Notes: a model not told the origin generated them from the sequence alone. DNA of 19,328 nt from Gammaproteobacteria bacterium (GCA_029861795.1 JAOTYS010000035.1:1-19328), one strand, 5' to 3'. Positions 1 through 8,177 are shown, counted from the first letter of the stretch. A program made the numbers and translations.

Positions 1-447
1 ACCTTGGAGAATCTTCGCGGTAAAGTCGTCGTCGTCACATTCATCTATACCGCCTGCGCTGACACCTGTCCGCTGCTGACAACCAAAATGGTGGGCATCC
101 AGAAGACACTCGGTGATGACTTCGGCTCGAAGGTCCATTTCGTTTCCATTACCGTCGATCCGGAGCGTGACCGGCCCGAGGTACTACAACTCTATGCGGC
201 GGCGCTGGGCTGCGACCCGGCGGGGTGGGCATTCGTGACGGGAACTGAGACCGAAATCACAGACGTTGCACGCGCTTATGGTGTCTACAAGAAGAAGCAA
301 TCCGCAGGAGATGTGGATCACAACCTATTGACCTCTATCATCGACCAGCAAGGCATGCTCCGCGTCCAATACATGGGTGACCGATTCGATCCGCACGAGT
401 TCATGGATGATCTGCAAAGCCTTCTCGCGGCGGACCCGGCCTCGTGA
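1..447 (+). CDS. SCO1/SenC family copper chaperone, 5'-truncated by the window edge
   Basis: Thioredoxin-fold, membrane-associated protein of the SCO1/SenC/PrrC family, which delivers copper to the CuA site of cytochrome c oxidase and can act as a thiol-disulfide redox protein. The metal-binding CADTCP motif (CxxxCP) has its cysteine codons at 52-54 and 64-66. The third copper ligand, histidine, is in the DVDHN segment at 319-321, and the ITVDPERDRPE stretch is typical of the family. The reading frame is open to base 1, so the N-terminus with its membrane anchor lies outside the window. The TTG at base 4 is not a credible start. The stop at 445-447 is 13 bp before the likely GTG start of the histidine kinase, so the genes are probably cotranscribed. 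The family call is firm. The link between SCO and the kinase signal is inference. Confidence 0.93.
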   Translation, partial: TLENLRGKVVVVTFIYTACADTCPLLTTKMVGIQKTLGDDFGSKVHFVSITVDPERDRPEVLQLYAAALGCDPAGWAFVTGTETEITDVARAYGVYKKKQSAGDVDHNLLTSIIDQQGMLRVQYMGDRFDPHEFMDDLQSLLAADPAS

Positions 448-460
448 CAGATATGGCCTT

Positions 461-2050
461 GTGACAGATTTGCGTCAGCGAGTAGTGGCCGGGATACCGG
501 CAGCGGAATGGCTGCCGCAGCTGGTCGCGCGGGTTCGGGCCACAGTCCATACCAAGTTGCTCGTCGCCTTCTTGGGCATCGTGGTCATGTTGGTTGCGCT
601 TGGTGCAGTGGGGCTGCGTGTGTTGCAGGAATCAAACCAACGCGCCGAAAGTCTTGTTAACCTGCAACAGAAGATCGCCGCCTATCGACAACTACAGGAC
701 AACACCACCGAACAGCTTTACACTGTGGTATCGGCGTTGTTGACTACGGATCAAAGCACGCTCGATGCGATGCGGCGTCAGCTGAACCAGTTTGCCTACG
801 ACTTTGATCGAGCGCAATTCGTCGCCCACGACGAGATCGACCTCCTCAATCAGATCGAGGCCGACTATGCAGAGCTCATCAGGGTAGGCACCGATATTAT
901 CGAGTTGACCCGCGCCGGCAAGTTAGCGGAGGGGCGGGAGCTTCAGCGCAAGCAAGCGATTCCACTCGCAGATCGGCTGGAGCGCTACACCAATTCGCTT
1001 GTCAACAAGGCCGAAGCCGACATGATCTCGAGCGCCGAGGTGAGTAACCAAGCGTACATCACCTCTCAAACGGTGGTCATTGGTGTCGCGTTGGTCAGCA
1101 TCATCTTGGCACTGGTGCTCGGCTATGCGATCTCCTGGTCTCTGGTGGGACCCGTCAAGCGAATGGATGCCCGATTCAAAGAGATCGCCCGCGGAGAGTT
1201 CTCGGGAGGAATTGAGGTAGCGAATCGGGATGAGCTAGGGGACCTCGCAGAGAATCTCAATAACATGTCTGAAGAGTTGGGGCGCTTGTATAGGGAGATC
1301 GAGGCGACAAGCCGACACAAGTCCGAATTTCTAGCCAATATGTCCCATGAGCTGCGCACTCCATTGAACGCCATCATCGGATTTTCAGAGGTATTGGCCG
1401 AGCGCATGTTCGGTGAGTTGAATGAAAAACAGGCGGAATACATTCAAGACATCCACGAGTCTGGCCAGCATTTACTTTCACTAATCAACGATATCTTAGA
1501 CCTCTCCAAGGTCGAAGCCGGCAGAATGGAGCTGGAGCTAAGTAAGTTCGATATAGGAGCCGCGTTGGAGAATGCCTTTACACTCGTCAAAGAGCGCATG
1601 GTCCGCCATGGGGTAAACCTCGATGTCGAGCTGGCCCCAGACTTGGGAGACATGGTTGGCGATCAGCGAAAATTCAAACAGATCCTCCTCAATTTGCTGT
1701 CGAACGCAGTCAAGTTCACCAATGAAGGTGGCAGGGTTAAGGTCGAGGCTGCACGTATGTCGGACAGGTTAGAGGTGACGGTCAGTGACACCGGTATCGG
1801 CATCTCGTCGGAAGATCAACGGGTCATCTTCGAGGAATTTCGCCAAGTGAGCTCGGATCACGGAAAAACGAGCGAGGGAACCGGGTTGGGGCTTACCCTG
1901 ACGAAGAAGTTTGTGGAGATGCATGGCGGGAAGATCTGGGTGGATAGCAAGATCGGTAAAGGATCCACGTTTGGATTTTCACTGCCACTCACGCCATCAG
2001 AGAGTATTCAAGCCTTGACCACCTCGTCAGATGAAGCAGTCGCGAACTGA
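461..2050 (+). CDS. Membrane sensor histidine kinase (HAMP-HisKA-HATPase)
   Basis: Inner-membrane histidine kinase of about 529 residues from a GTG at 461. The frame is open back to an ATG at 377, but that start would overlap the SCO gene by 71 bp and add a non-conserved arginine-rich stretch, so GTG 461 is preferred despite a weak ribosome site. Order: TM1 at about residues 33-53, a periplasmic helical region of about 150 residues resembling a four-helix-bundle sensor, TM2 at about 204-226, HAMP at about 227-280, HisKA with the H-box MSHELRTPLN (phospho-acceptor His296), then an ATPase domain with N-box LLNLLSNAVKF, DTGIGI and GTGLGL. All catalytic boxes look intact. It has no receiver domain, so the two downstream receivers are the natural phosphate acceptors. 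The ligand cannot be told from sequence. Confidence 0.95.
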   Translation: MTDLRQRVVAGIPAAEWLPQLVARVRATVHTKLLVAFLGIVVMLVALGAVGLRVLQESNQRAESLVNLQQKIAAYRQLQDNTTEQLYTVVSALLTTDQSTLDAMRRQLNQFAYDFDRAQFVAHDEIDLLNQIEADYAELIRVGTDIIELTRAGKLAEGRELQRKQAIPLADRLERYTNSLVNKAEADMISSAEVSNQAYITSQTVVIGVALVSIILALVLGYAISWSLVGPVKRMDARFKEIARGEFSGGIEVANRDELGDLAENLNNMSEELGRLYREIEATSRHKSEFLANMSHELRTPLNAIIGFSEVLAERMFGELNEKQAEYIQDIHESGQHLLSLINDILDLSKVEAGRMELELSKFDIGAALENAFTLVKERMVRHGVNLDVELAPDLGDMVGDQRKFKQILLNLLSNAVKFTNEGGRVKVEAARMSDRLEVTVSDTGIGISSEDQRVIFEEFRQVSSDHGKTSEGTGLGLTLTKKFVEMHGGKIWVDSKIGKGSTFGFSLPLTPSESIQALTTSSDEAVAN

Positions 2051-2086
2051 TCACTACAACATGCGCTATGGGGGGCAACTCACGTT

Positions 2087-2482
2087 ATGGGTGATGAGCT
2101 GATCTTGATCATCGAGGACAACGAAAAGAATCGCAAATTGCTGCGAGACGTCCTGAATGCCAAAGGCTATCGGACATTGGAGAGCGAGACGGCTGAGCAC
2201 GGGATTGAGATCGCTCGTGAGAGTCACCCAGCACTAGTCCTGATGGACATTCAGCTGCCGGGGATCGACGGCATCGAAGCCCTACGACGGCTGCGCGCGG
2301 ACTCGATGACAGCGCATATTCCAGTCATCGCGGTCACCGCGTCAGCAATGCATTACGACCGTGCGCAGATTGAGAGCGCAGGGTTCGACGGGTATCAATC
2401 CAAGCCGGTTAAGATCAAAGAAATCCTCGAAGCAATACGTGAAACGCTTGATCGCGGTGTCGGTGAGGACATCTGTGAGTAG
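2087..2482 (+). CDS. Single-domain response regulator, DivK-like
   Basis: 131-residue CheY-fold receiver with no output domain, so it must act through protein contacts or as a phosphate shuttle. Key receiver residues are all present: acidic pair E10-D11, phospho-acceptor D54 in LMDIQLPG, T84 in AVTASA and K106 in SKP. The EDNEKNRKLLRDVL and MDIQLPGIDGIE stretches are closest to the DivK type of receivers, which typically partner with HisKA kinases. A G-rich ribosome site (GGGGG around 2070-2074) lies about 12 bp before the ATG. The gene starts 36 bp after the kinase stop, and its last 8 bases overlap the GTG start of the receiver-cyclase, implying translational coupling. The DivK name describes similarity only; a role in cell-cycle control is not implied. 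Confidence 0.93.
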   Translation: MGDELILIIEDNEKNRKLLRDVLNAKGYRTLESETAEHGIEIARESHPALVLMDIQLPGIDGIEALRRLRADSMTAHIPVIAVTASAMHYDRAQIESAGFDGYQSKPVKIKEILEAIRETLDRGVGEDICE

Positions 2483-3587
2483 TTCAGCAAAAATTCTGGT
2501 GGTCGACGACACGCCGATGAACGTCAAGCTGTTGGCTGATCGGCTTTCGGCAAAGGGTTACGACATCGCTACCGCAGGGTCTGGTGCGGAAGCGCTGAAA
2601 CGCATGGACGAATGGCAGCCCGACCTCGTGCTCTTAGATGTCGTGATGCCAGGAATGAGCGGGTACGAGGTATGTCGTAAGATACGAGAAAATACTAACA
2701 CCAGTATTCTTCCGGTAATCATGATTACTGCACTCGATCCCGGTGAAGAGAGAATCAAAGGACTCGACGCTGGAGCCGACGACTTCCTAAGTAAGCCGGT
2801 AAATACCGCTGAACTGGAAGCACGCGTTCGATCTTTGCTGCGCATTAAGGAACTGTACGACAAGGTACAGTCGCAAGCCGCGGAGCTTGCCCAGTGGAAT
2901 AAGGAGCTAGAGTCACGGGTACAAACGCAGGTGGAGCAAATGGAGCGCCTGGCCCGACTTAAGCGATTCCTTTCACCGCAGGTCGCCGAATTGATCGTCT
3001 CTTCTGGCGACGAATCAAGGCTCAACAGTCATAGAAGCCAAATCGCCGCGCTATTTTGTGATATACGCGGATTTACTCGTTTTTCTGAGACTGCCGAGCC
3101 GGAAGACGTTATTGCTGTCCTGCAGACTTATCACGAGGAAATGGGCAAGCTCATTCATGAATTTGAAGGAACCATCGACCACCGGGCAGGGGACGGTATT
3201 ATGGTGCTGTTCAACGACCCCTTACCGTGTGACGATCCAGGCGTGCAGGCGGTGCGGATGGCGGTCGCCATGCGTAAGCGCATGAACGTTCTTGCGGGTG
3301 AATGGGGAAAACTCGGCCACGAGCTCGGATTTGGAATAGGTATGTCGATGGGTTATGCAACGCTCGGTCTGGTTGGATTTGAGGGGCGCTTCGACTACTC
3401 CGCACATGGAAGTGTCGTCAACCTAGCGGCGCGGTTGTCTGATGAAGCAAGTGATGGTCAGATACTAATTAACCAACGAGCTTATGCTGCAGTCGAGGCT
3501 CAAGTCGAGGCGGAACCGATTAGGGAGCTATCTCTAAAAGGTTTTCAGCAACCGATAAAAGCTTTCAATATAAAAGGCCTGAATTAA
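2475..3587 (+). CDS. Response regulator with class III adenylate/guanylate cyclase output domain
   Basis: 370-residue cytosolic protein. The N-terminal receiver (about 1-122) has acidic pair D11/D12, phospho-acceptor D55 in LLDVVMPG, T85 and K107. A predicted coiled-coil linker spans about 125-165. A class III nucleotide cyclase domain spans about 187-370. Both metal-binding aspartates are present (D196 in FCDIRGFT, D240 in AGDGIM), as are the transition-state residues N316 and R320 in VNLAAR. The usual purine-selecting lysine position carries His236, and the partner Asp/Thr position is Ser309, so substrate choice (ATP or GTP) is uncertain. GTG 2475 is preferred over an upstream ATG at 2361, because the intervening 38 residues lie in the receiver gene and are not receiver-like. 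A GGTGAGGA ribosome site sits about 6 bp before the GTG. It is probably the output of the upstream kinase. Confidence 0.93.
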   Translation: MSSSAKILVVDDTPMNVKLLADRLSAKGYDIATAGSGAEALKRMDEWQPDLVLLDVVMPGMSGYEVCRKIRENTNTSILPVIMITALDPGEERIKGLDAGADDFLSKPVNTAELEARVRSLLRIKELYDKVQSQAAELAQWNKELESRVQTQVEQMERLARLKRFLSPQVAELIVSSGDESRLNSHRSQIAALFCDIRGFTRFSETAEPEDVIAVLQTYHEEMGKLIHEFEGTIDHRAGDGIMVLFNDPLPCDDPGVQAVRMAVAMRKRMNVLAGEWGKLGHELGFGIGMSMGYATLGLVGFEGRFDYSAHGSVVNLAARLSDEASDGQILINQRAYAAVEAQVEAEPIRELSLKGFQQPIKAFNIKGLN

Positions 3588-3784
3588 CCGGAATTGGCCG
3601 AATCCAAGCTCGTTAGAGAATACCGCGTTCGGGATACGGTTCATTCCGCGCGATTCTTCCGTAGGCAAATCGACTCAAATCGAGAGTTTGAAACCTTTTG
3701 TGCAACATTAACTCGGCACTCATGCAGGTGACTGATAGTGAAGCGAAAGGTACAAGCCCAACGCTCAAAGGCGCACGGTCAATG

Positions 3785-4423
3785 CTATCCGGTTGCGTTC
3801 GGTAGCGGATGCCCTGGCATTAGCTCATAGGGGTGCACCCACCCCGGAAGCGCTTTGATATCCTCCAACCATCGGCCGACATTCGGGTAGGTGGTCCAGG
3901 TGACGCCTATTTCATCCGGCCAGAAAAGATACCCGCACATCGAGATATCGGCGATAGTAGGGCGATCTCCGAGGGCGAACTTTCGCGTCTTTAGGTGGTC
4001 ATTCAGAACGTTGAGCGCTCCTTCCGATCGTCCACGCAGAAATTCTGTGACAGGCGTCTCCCCGGTTTTTCCGAAAGTTCGCAAAAAACGCAGGGTGGCC
4101 GTGTAACTGGTCAGCTTGTGATTATCGAACAGAAGCCACCTTAGTATTTCCCGTCTTTCATCCTCATTCTCCGCGCCAAACTGACCAAGCTCGTTCGCGA
4201 GGTAGTCCAGTATGACGCCAGACTGGCTGAGTTTCTTACCGTTATGTTCCAGTACCGGCGCTTCACCCATTTCATTAATCGCGCGATACTCAGGTGTGCG
4301 TGTCTCGCCATTGAAATAATCCACAAACCGCGGCGTCCAATCCGCCTGACAAAGGTTCAGCATCAACGCCGCCTTGTAGGCGTTGCCGGACTGTGCGAAG
4401 CAATACAATAGGTATTCGGCCAC
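3785..4423 (-). CDS. Glutathione S-transferase family protein
   Basis: 212-residue soluble protein with the GST layout. An N-terminal thioredoxin-like half carries QSGNAYKA near residue 12 (candidate catalytic serine), the cis-proline segment GEAPVLEHNGK, and the glutathione-contacting SQSGVILDYL. An all-helical half follows with LGDRPTIADISMCGYLFW, the usual N-capping motif of GST helix 6. Translation starts at a GTG (no ATG fits), 7 bp after the stop of the upstream small conserved gene, so the two are probably coupled. Substrate cannot be inferred. It is unlike the second GST of this window, which has a catalytic-type cysteine, so the two are not recent duplicates. Confidence 0.9.
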   Translation of the reverse strand: MAEYLLYCFAQSGNAYKAALMLNLCQADWTPRFVDYFNGETRTPEYRAINEMGEAPVLEHNGKKLSQSGVILDYLANELGQFGAENEDERREILRWLLFDNHKLTSYTATLRFLRTFGKTGETPVTEFLRGRSEGALNVLNDHLKTRKFALGDRPTIADISMCGYLFWPDEIGVTWTTYPNVGRWLEDIKALPGWVHPYELMPGHPLPNATG

Positions 4424-4430
4424 AAATGGT

Positions 4431-4712
4431 TCAAGTCTGATAGGTATCGCGAACCGTGCTCAATCTGGTGTTTCCCTGGACAGGTGTGCGGCGGGCATCC
4501 AAAACCTTCACCTCGTACCCAGGATAGGCTTGCCGAAATCGGCCCTGTTTCCACGCCTCAACCGTGATATCCCCACTCGCTGCAATTTCGAAGGGGTACT
4601 GTGGCAGCTGTTCCTTGTCACTTCTGACATCCGTCCCGTCTAGATATAGGAACCGAACTTCAAAATGTTCGATCCTTCGAATCTTGCGTTCCACGTTTCC
4701 TATGGTCGACAT
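4431..4712 (-). CDS. Small conserved protein of unknown function
   Basis: 93-residue protein without signal peptide or membrane segment. It has a charged N-terminus followed by a compact region (FLYLDGTDVRSDKEQLPQYP, DITVEAWKQGRF, YPGYEVKVLDA, NTRLSTVRDTY) that looks like a folded conserved domain rather than chance translation. I believe similar short proteins exist in other Gammaproteobacteria but cannot name the family. It lies between the PAS gene (100 bp upstream) and the GST gene (7 bp downstream) on the same strand. Tight spacing with the GST gene supports a real gene. The ribosome site is weak. No function is assigned. Confidence 0.7.
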   Translation of the reverse strand: MSTIGNVERKIRRIEHFEVRFLYLDGTDVRSDKEQLPQYPFEIAASGDITVEAWKQGRFRQAYPGYEVKVLDARRTPVQGNTRLSTVRDTYQT

Positions 4713-4812
4713 AGTCTTGTTTTTGCTAGTCGGAACGCGAGGACAGCAACAGACAGTGGACTGAATCTCAACTCGAGCCGCAATGCGGTCCGTGTTGATG
4801 TTGCGCTCGTGC

Positions 4813-5283
4813 CTAGTGAAAAAGTGAGTGGATTCGCTCGCGCAAGCGCTCTGCCTCCCCTAACAACGCGTTCTGGAAAGTCGCATCATCAGCAACTATA
4901 TCTTTTTCTTCTAACAGAAGCATCGCCGCTGCACCATCACCGCTCACACCCTCCAAAGGGACGATCGCCACGCCCAAGGTGATCGGTTCGCTCTTCGTGC
5001 TTAGTAGAAATTCTTCCGAATACTTGATCTCGTTGGTCTCGTTTACCGCCCGTATGGTCGGACAACCCCACGCACAAGACTCATTTTGGACGGGCAGCAA
5101 CTCAAAACACCGCTTACCGAACCACTCCTTTGAGATCAGTTGGCGACCGGGTTCGTTGAGATAGACAAACTCCATATCTCCTGTGACAACGATACATGGA
5201 TGCGCTTCCTCTTCGAGGAAGGACCAGCGAAGGGATAGCTCGTCTTCGAGCGCCGACTTTGGCTTTGAGGAATCAGTGGCCAT
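4813..5283 (-). CDS. Stand-alone PAS-domain protein with a three-cysteine motif
   Basis: 156-residue soluble protein. Residues about 20-125 fit a PAS fold (IVVTGDMEFVYLNEPGRQLI start, GKRCFELL, later strand ending AAMLLLEEKDI). It ends in a short helical tail (LLGEAERLRERIHSLF) that could mediate dimerisation. There is no kinase, GGDEF or DNA-binding output. Cys59, Cys70 and Cys74 form a C-x10-C-x3-CP pattern, known from PAS domains in many sensor kinases and sigma-54 activators, where redox or metal sensing is suspected but usually unproven. Start ATG 5283 follows a GAGGAG ribosome site at about 10 bp spacing. It may sense a small molecule or redox state and act through a partner; the partner is unknown. 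Confidence 0.8.
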   Translation of the reverse strand: MATDSSKPKSALEDELSLRWSFLEEEAHPCIVVTGDMEFVYLNEPGRQLISKEWFGKRCFELLPVQNESCAWGCPTIRAVNETNEIKYSEEFLLSTKSEPITLGVAIVPLEGVSGDGAAAMLLLEEKDIVADDATFQNALLGEAERLRERIHSLFH

Positions 5284-5485
5284 GCACTGTGTACTCCTCG
5301 GTTCCAGGACAGGAGATACTTTAGCGCGTTTAGCTGGAAAAGGGCAGATTTATTCTATTTTCTTTCAGCCCAAGGAGTAGGACACATGAGATCTGCAAGG
5401 AGTGCCGCAGCTGCACGTTCGAGCAGCCAGAACCGTTCATGGATATCGCACGAAGCGCCTACTCAAGCTCATCGGTATGATTCCC

Positions 5486-6549
5486 TTATAACCATTTTTT
5501 CTTTTTGAAATAGAAAAGCAGAATTAGGGCTATTCCGACAAAACCAATCCATAGTGCCGGGTAAGCCCACTTCCATTTGAGTTCGGGCATGTACTTAAAA
5601 TTCACACCGTATATGCCAGCTACGAAAGTCAACGGTATAAAAATGGACGCAAATACCGTTAGGACTTTCATAACTTCATTCATTTTGTTACTAACACTAG
5701 ATACGTAGATGTCTAGCAAACCAGATACCATATCTCTGTACGACTCCATCGCCTCTGATACCAGCAATGCATGATCATGCACATCCCGGAAATATATCCG
5801 TGTCTTGCCCTGAATTAACGCAGATTCACTGCGCCCAATCTCACCTAGTAATTCTCTTAGTGTGAAATCGATCTCCGCGTAACTATTAACTCGCGTTTGA
5901 TGCGTTGAATGGTCGCCAGTGTTTCTGGTGTCGGATTAGTTAATAATTCCTCCTCCACTGAATCAAGGACTTCATCCAACGAGTCCTGCAAATGGAAGTA
6001 TAAATCCACCACTGTATCTAGGATAGCGTAGGATAGGAAATCTGCTCCTCTGCTTCTGAAATGGCCTCTGCTGTTTTTGATTCGCTGTCTGACAGGTTCG
6101 AATATTTGGTCTTGCTTCTCTTTGAACGTAAAGACGTCATTTTTTAGCAGCAAAACGCTAATCTGCTCATGGTTGACAGTGAACTTATCTCCTTCCAGTG
6201 ACAATCCTTTAAATACAAAAAACAAATAGTCATCATGCTCTTCGAACTTGGGTCTTTGATGGGTGTTCAGTATATCTTCAAGCACGAGTGGATGAATTCC
6301 AAAATGCTGACCGACAGCTTCTATTACGCCTACGTCCTTTAACCCTTCAATATTCACCCAGCTGATTGTGTCCTTCTCTTTGTATGGAAGGAGCTCGTTA
6401 ACTGACTGAACGGTGTGCTCCTCGAATTCTTGCTGACTATAGCTAACAACAGAGATTCGAGTTTCCCCTTCTAGGACTTCGCCGACATGTACAAGTGACC
6501 CCGGCGGCAATCCTGCTTTTTTTGACGCACTGCTTAATGATTCAACCAT
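5486..6549 (-). pseudogene. corA: CorA-type divalent cation transporter, interrupted by a one-base frameshift
   Basis: Reading from the ATG at 6549, the frame gives the cytosolic N-terminal domain of a CorA Mg2+/Co2+ channel (segments PLVLEDILNTHQRPKFEEHD and IKRELIVTRRSI) and stops at 5857-5859. The next frame, from about 5860, continues without loss as LRELLGEIGRSESALIQGKT, then the pore helix MNEVMKVLTVFASIFIPLTF, the signature YGVNF with MPEL, TM2 and the terminal KKKKW. One base appears missing at about 5861-5866: five bases, TCACA on the coding strand, stand where two codons (usually for Trp-Pro) are expected. Corrected length is about 354 residues, normal for CorA. No other disruption is seen, so a recent mutation or a sequencing error is as likely as real decay. 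The signature is GVN rather than the usual GMN. Confidence 0.88.
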
Positions 6550-6904
6550 TTGTAGTTACTTACATGGTTCCGATTATGAATCCGAGCAACGTTAGGATTC
6601 ATAAACTTGCGCCGATTGTCGAGCACGTTCCGCTATGCTTATAACTTTTAAAGAGTTTATCAAGAGACACCTTACCAATATCCCTCCCCATCGGATGGCC
6701 CACGCCGCATTTAGCGTGCTCGACACATCTACATTCAAAGTGCTAATTGCTCATAGTCTTGAGTTAGGCCAGGTTCAAGCAGACGCGGCACGAAACCAGC
6801 TCTCCAGCTAAGTCAATAGTGTTCTCGATCTTATGCCGCTTGGGGAGCTCTAGTGTCTAGTGTGTCAGATCATCTGAAGACTGGTTCCGATTCCTTTGTT
6901 TGAG
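6550..6904. other. 355-bp intergenic stretch with an 11-bp inverted repeat
   Basis: No convincing gene on either strand. It lies between the corA-type gene start and the end of the downstream-facing GST gene, both on the minus strand, so it should hold the corA promoter. A perfect 11-bp inverted repeat is visible: TGTCGAGCACG at 6617-6627 and CGTGCTCGACA at 6715-6725, with 87 bp between. That spacing is too long for a simple terminator or single operator. No T-run follows either arm. Confidence 0.4.
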
Positions 6905-7513
6905 CTACTTGCTCAATCCCTCCGCCTTCATTGTTTCTACGACGGCTGGGCGGGCTGCAATGCGTCCCATGTAGTCGGTGAGAGTCGGCCAGTTGCTCAT
7001 GTCCACCTTGTGATAATTGGTCCAACCAAGGATGGTGAACAGGTAGGCGTCCGCTATGGTGTACTGATCACCCATCAGAAATTGCCTGCTATCGAGATGC
7101 TGGGAGAGAAAATCACAACGCTTGCCAAAAGTGGCAATCTGATTTTCCTTCCACTCCGGCGTGATATTGGGGTTAAACAGTGCGCCGAGGGTTTTATGGA
7201 ACTCTGTAGATATGAGATTTAACCATTCCAACATGCGGTAGCGATCCATTGTGCCCGCCTTCGGTGCCAGGCCAGACTCCGGCATCTGGTCTGCGATGTA
7301 CTGCACCGTCACGGCCGCTTCGGTCAGGATCTGTCCGTCGTCTAGTTTCAGGGCAGGCACATATCCCTTTGGATTGACCTTGGTAAAGTCTTCGCCACTC
7401 GCGGTTTGCTTATTGGCGAGATCCACTTTCTCTAAGTCAAAAGTCAGGCCGGCTTCGCGCAGCGCAATGTGTGGTGCCATGGAGCAGGCGCCCGGAGCGT
7501 AGTACAGTTTCAT
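6905..7513 (-). CDS. gstA: Beta-class glutathione S-transferase (GstA-like)
   Basis: 202-residue soluble GST resembling bacterial beta-class enzymes such as E. coli GstA. It begins MKLYYAPGACSMAPHIALRE, where Cys10 occupies the catalytic cysteine position of the class. The cis-proline loop NPKGYVPAL and LTEAAVTVQYIADQ (glutathione contacts) follow. The helical half contains FLMGDQYTIADAYLFTIL, the conserved folding motif. Length equals the family norm. The start is well supported: GGAGGG lies four bases upstream of the ATG. Likely role is glutathione conjugation or glutathione-dependent detoxification in the cytosol. It stands alone, with a 0.34-kb gap upstream shared with the divergent GYD gene. 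Confidence 0.94.
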   Translation of the reverse strand: MKLYYAPGACSMAPHIALREAGLTFDLEKVDLANKQTASGEDFTKVNPKGYVPALKLDDGQILTEAAVTVQYIADQMPESGLAPKAGTMDRYRMLEWLNLISTEFHKTLGALFNPNITPEWKENQIATFGKRCDFLSQHLDSRQFLMGDQYTIADAYLFTILGWTNYHKVDMSNWPTLTDYMGRIAARPAVVETMKAEGLSK

Positions 7514-7851
7514 AAATCCCTCCGATATCGTTGGGTTGCGGTGTGTTTACTGCGATCAAAGGGTCAGAGTACTTGAAAGCAATCCCAATGGCCAAGTGAA
7601 TCGTGCCGGAAATCTGACTCTCCGTCTGGTTTGATGGCCTGGGGTCGCAGGCGTATGATGCTTGCCGGAGGGGAAGGATCGACATGTCCTTCCACATTAC
7701 AACTCTAACCCTCCGCTAACTTCGTCAGACTTTTGCTTTTTGAGGGTTTCTGCCCTCCGTTCTCTGGCATCAAGTTCATTCGCGCAATCAGACTGTGTTC
7801 TCTTCCAACGTGAGGAGACGAGTACTGACAAGCAACAGGAGGATTGAGATC
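7514..7851. other. Divergent intergenic region with a perfect 7-bp hairpin
   Basis: No gene is supported. This 338-bp stretch must hold the promoters of gstA (minus) and the GYD gene (plus). A perfect hairpin, GGAAGGA (7672-7678) pairing with TCCTTCC (7687-7693) over an 8-base loop, has no following T-run, so it is not a standard terminator. The sequence AGGGTCAGAGTACTT at about 7560-7574 resembles ends of REP-associated transposase elements, but nothing else of such an element is present. Confidence 0.35.
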
Positions 7852-8145
7852 ATGGCAACATTTATTACACTTGGAAATTTCACGGAGCAAGGGATCCGCG
7901 ACGTTAAGCAATCGACACAGCGCGCAAAAGCGTTCCAAGAAATGGCTGAAAAGGCAGGCGTAACAGTCAAGGCTATTTATTGGACGGTGGGTGCCTATGA
8001 TCTGGTAGTCATCATCGATGCGCCAGACGGAGAAACCGCTACGGCTCAGCTCTTGAGTGTTGGAGCGATGGGCAACGTACGCACTCAAACACTGCGGGGC
8101 TTTTCCGCGGAAGAGATGGACGGCATCCTCGCCAATATGGCTTAG
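7852..8145 (+). CDS. GYD-domain small protein
   Basis: 97-residue soluble protein of the GYD family, named for the conserved Gly-Tyr-Asp that appears here as WTVGAYDLVVIIDAPD (GAYD variant). The dimeric ferredoxin-like fold is expected. MATFITLGNFTEQGIRDVKQ at the start and LRGFSAEEMDGILANM at the end are typical. The ATG at 7852 is chosen over an upstream in-frame ATG at 7795 because a strong CAGGAGGA ribosome site (7836-7843) lies directly before it. The family's function is not established. It is followed after 32 bp by the dihaem protein gene on the same strand, so cotranscription is possible. Confidence 0.9.
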   Translation: MATFITLGNFTEQGIRDVKQSTQRAKAFQEMAEKAGVTVKAIYWTVGAYDLVVIIDAPDGETATAQLLSVGAMGNVRTQTLRGFSAEEMDGILANMA

Positions 8146-8177
8146 GATAAAAGCGGCCACGAGCTGCAGGTATCGCT

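Noticed and set aside
377..460. N-terminal extension of the histidine kinase from an ATG inside the SCO gene
   Set aside because: It lies in another frame of the conserved SCO coding sequence and adds an arginine-rich stretch unlike a kinase start; GTG 461 fits better.
2361..2474. Upstream start for the receiver-cyclase
   Set aside because: The added residues are an out-of-frame reading of the DivK-like gene, and a good ribosome site precedes the GTG at 2475.
3588..3784. Bidirectional terminator between the convergent cyclase and GST genes
   Set aside because: No stable hairpin followed by a T-run was found on either strand.
5386..5508. Short + strand frame of 40 codons with an AAGGAG site before its ATG
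   Set aside because: Low-complexity product (Ala/Ser/Arg-rich), no recognisable domain, and it overlaps the 3' end of the corA-type gene; too weak to call.
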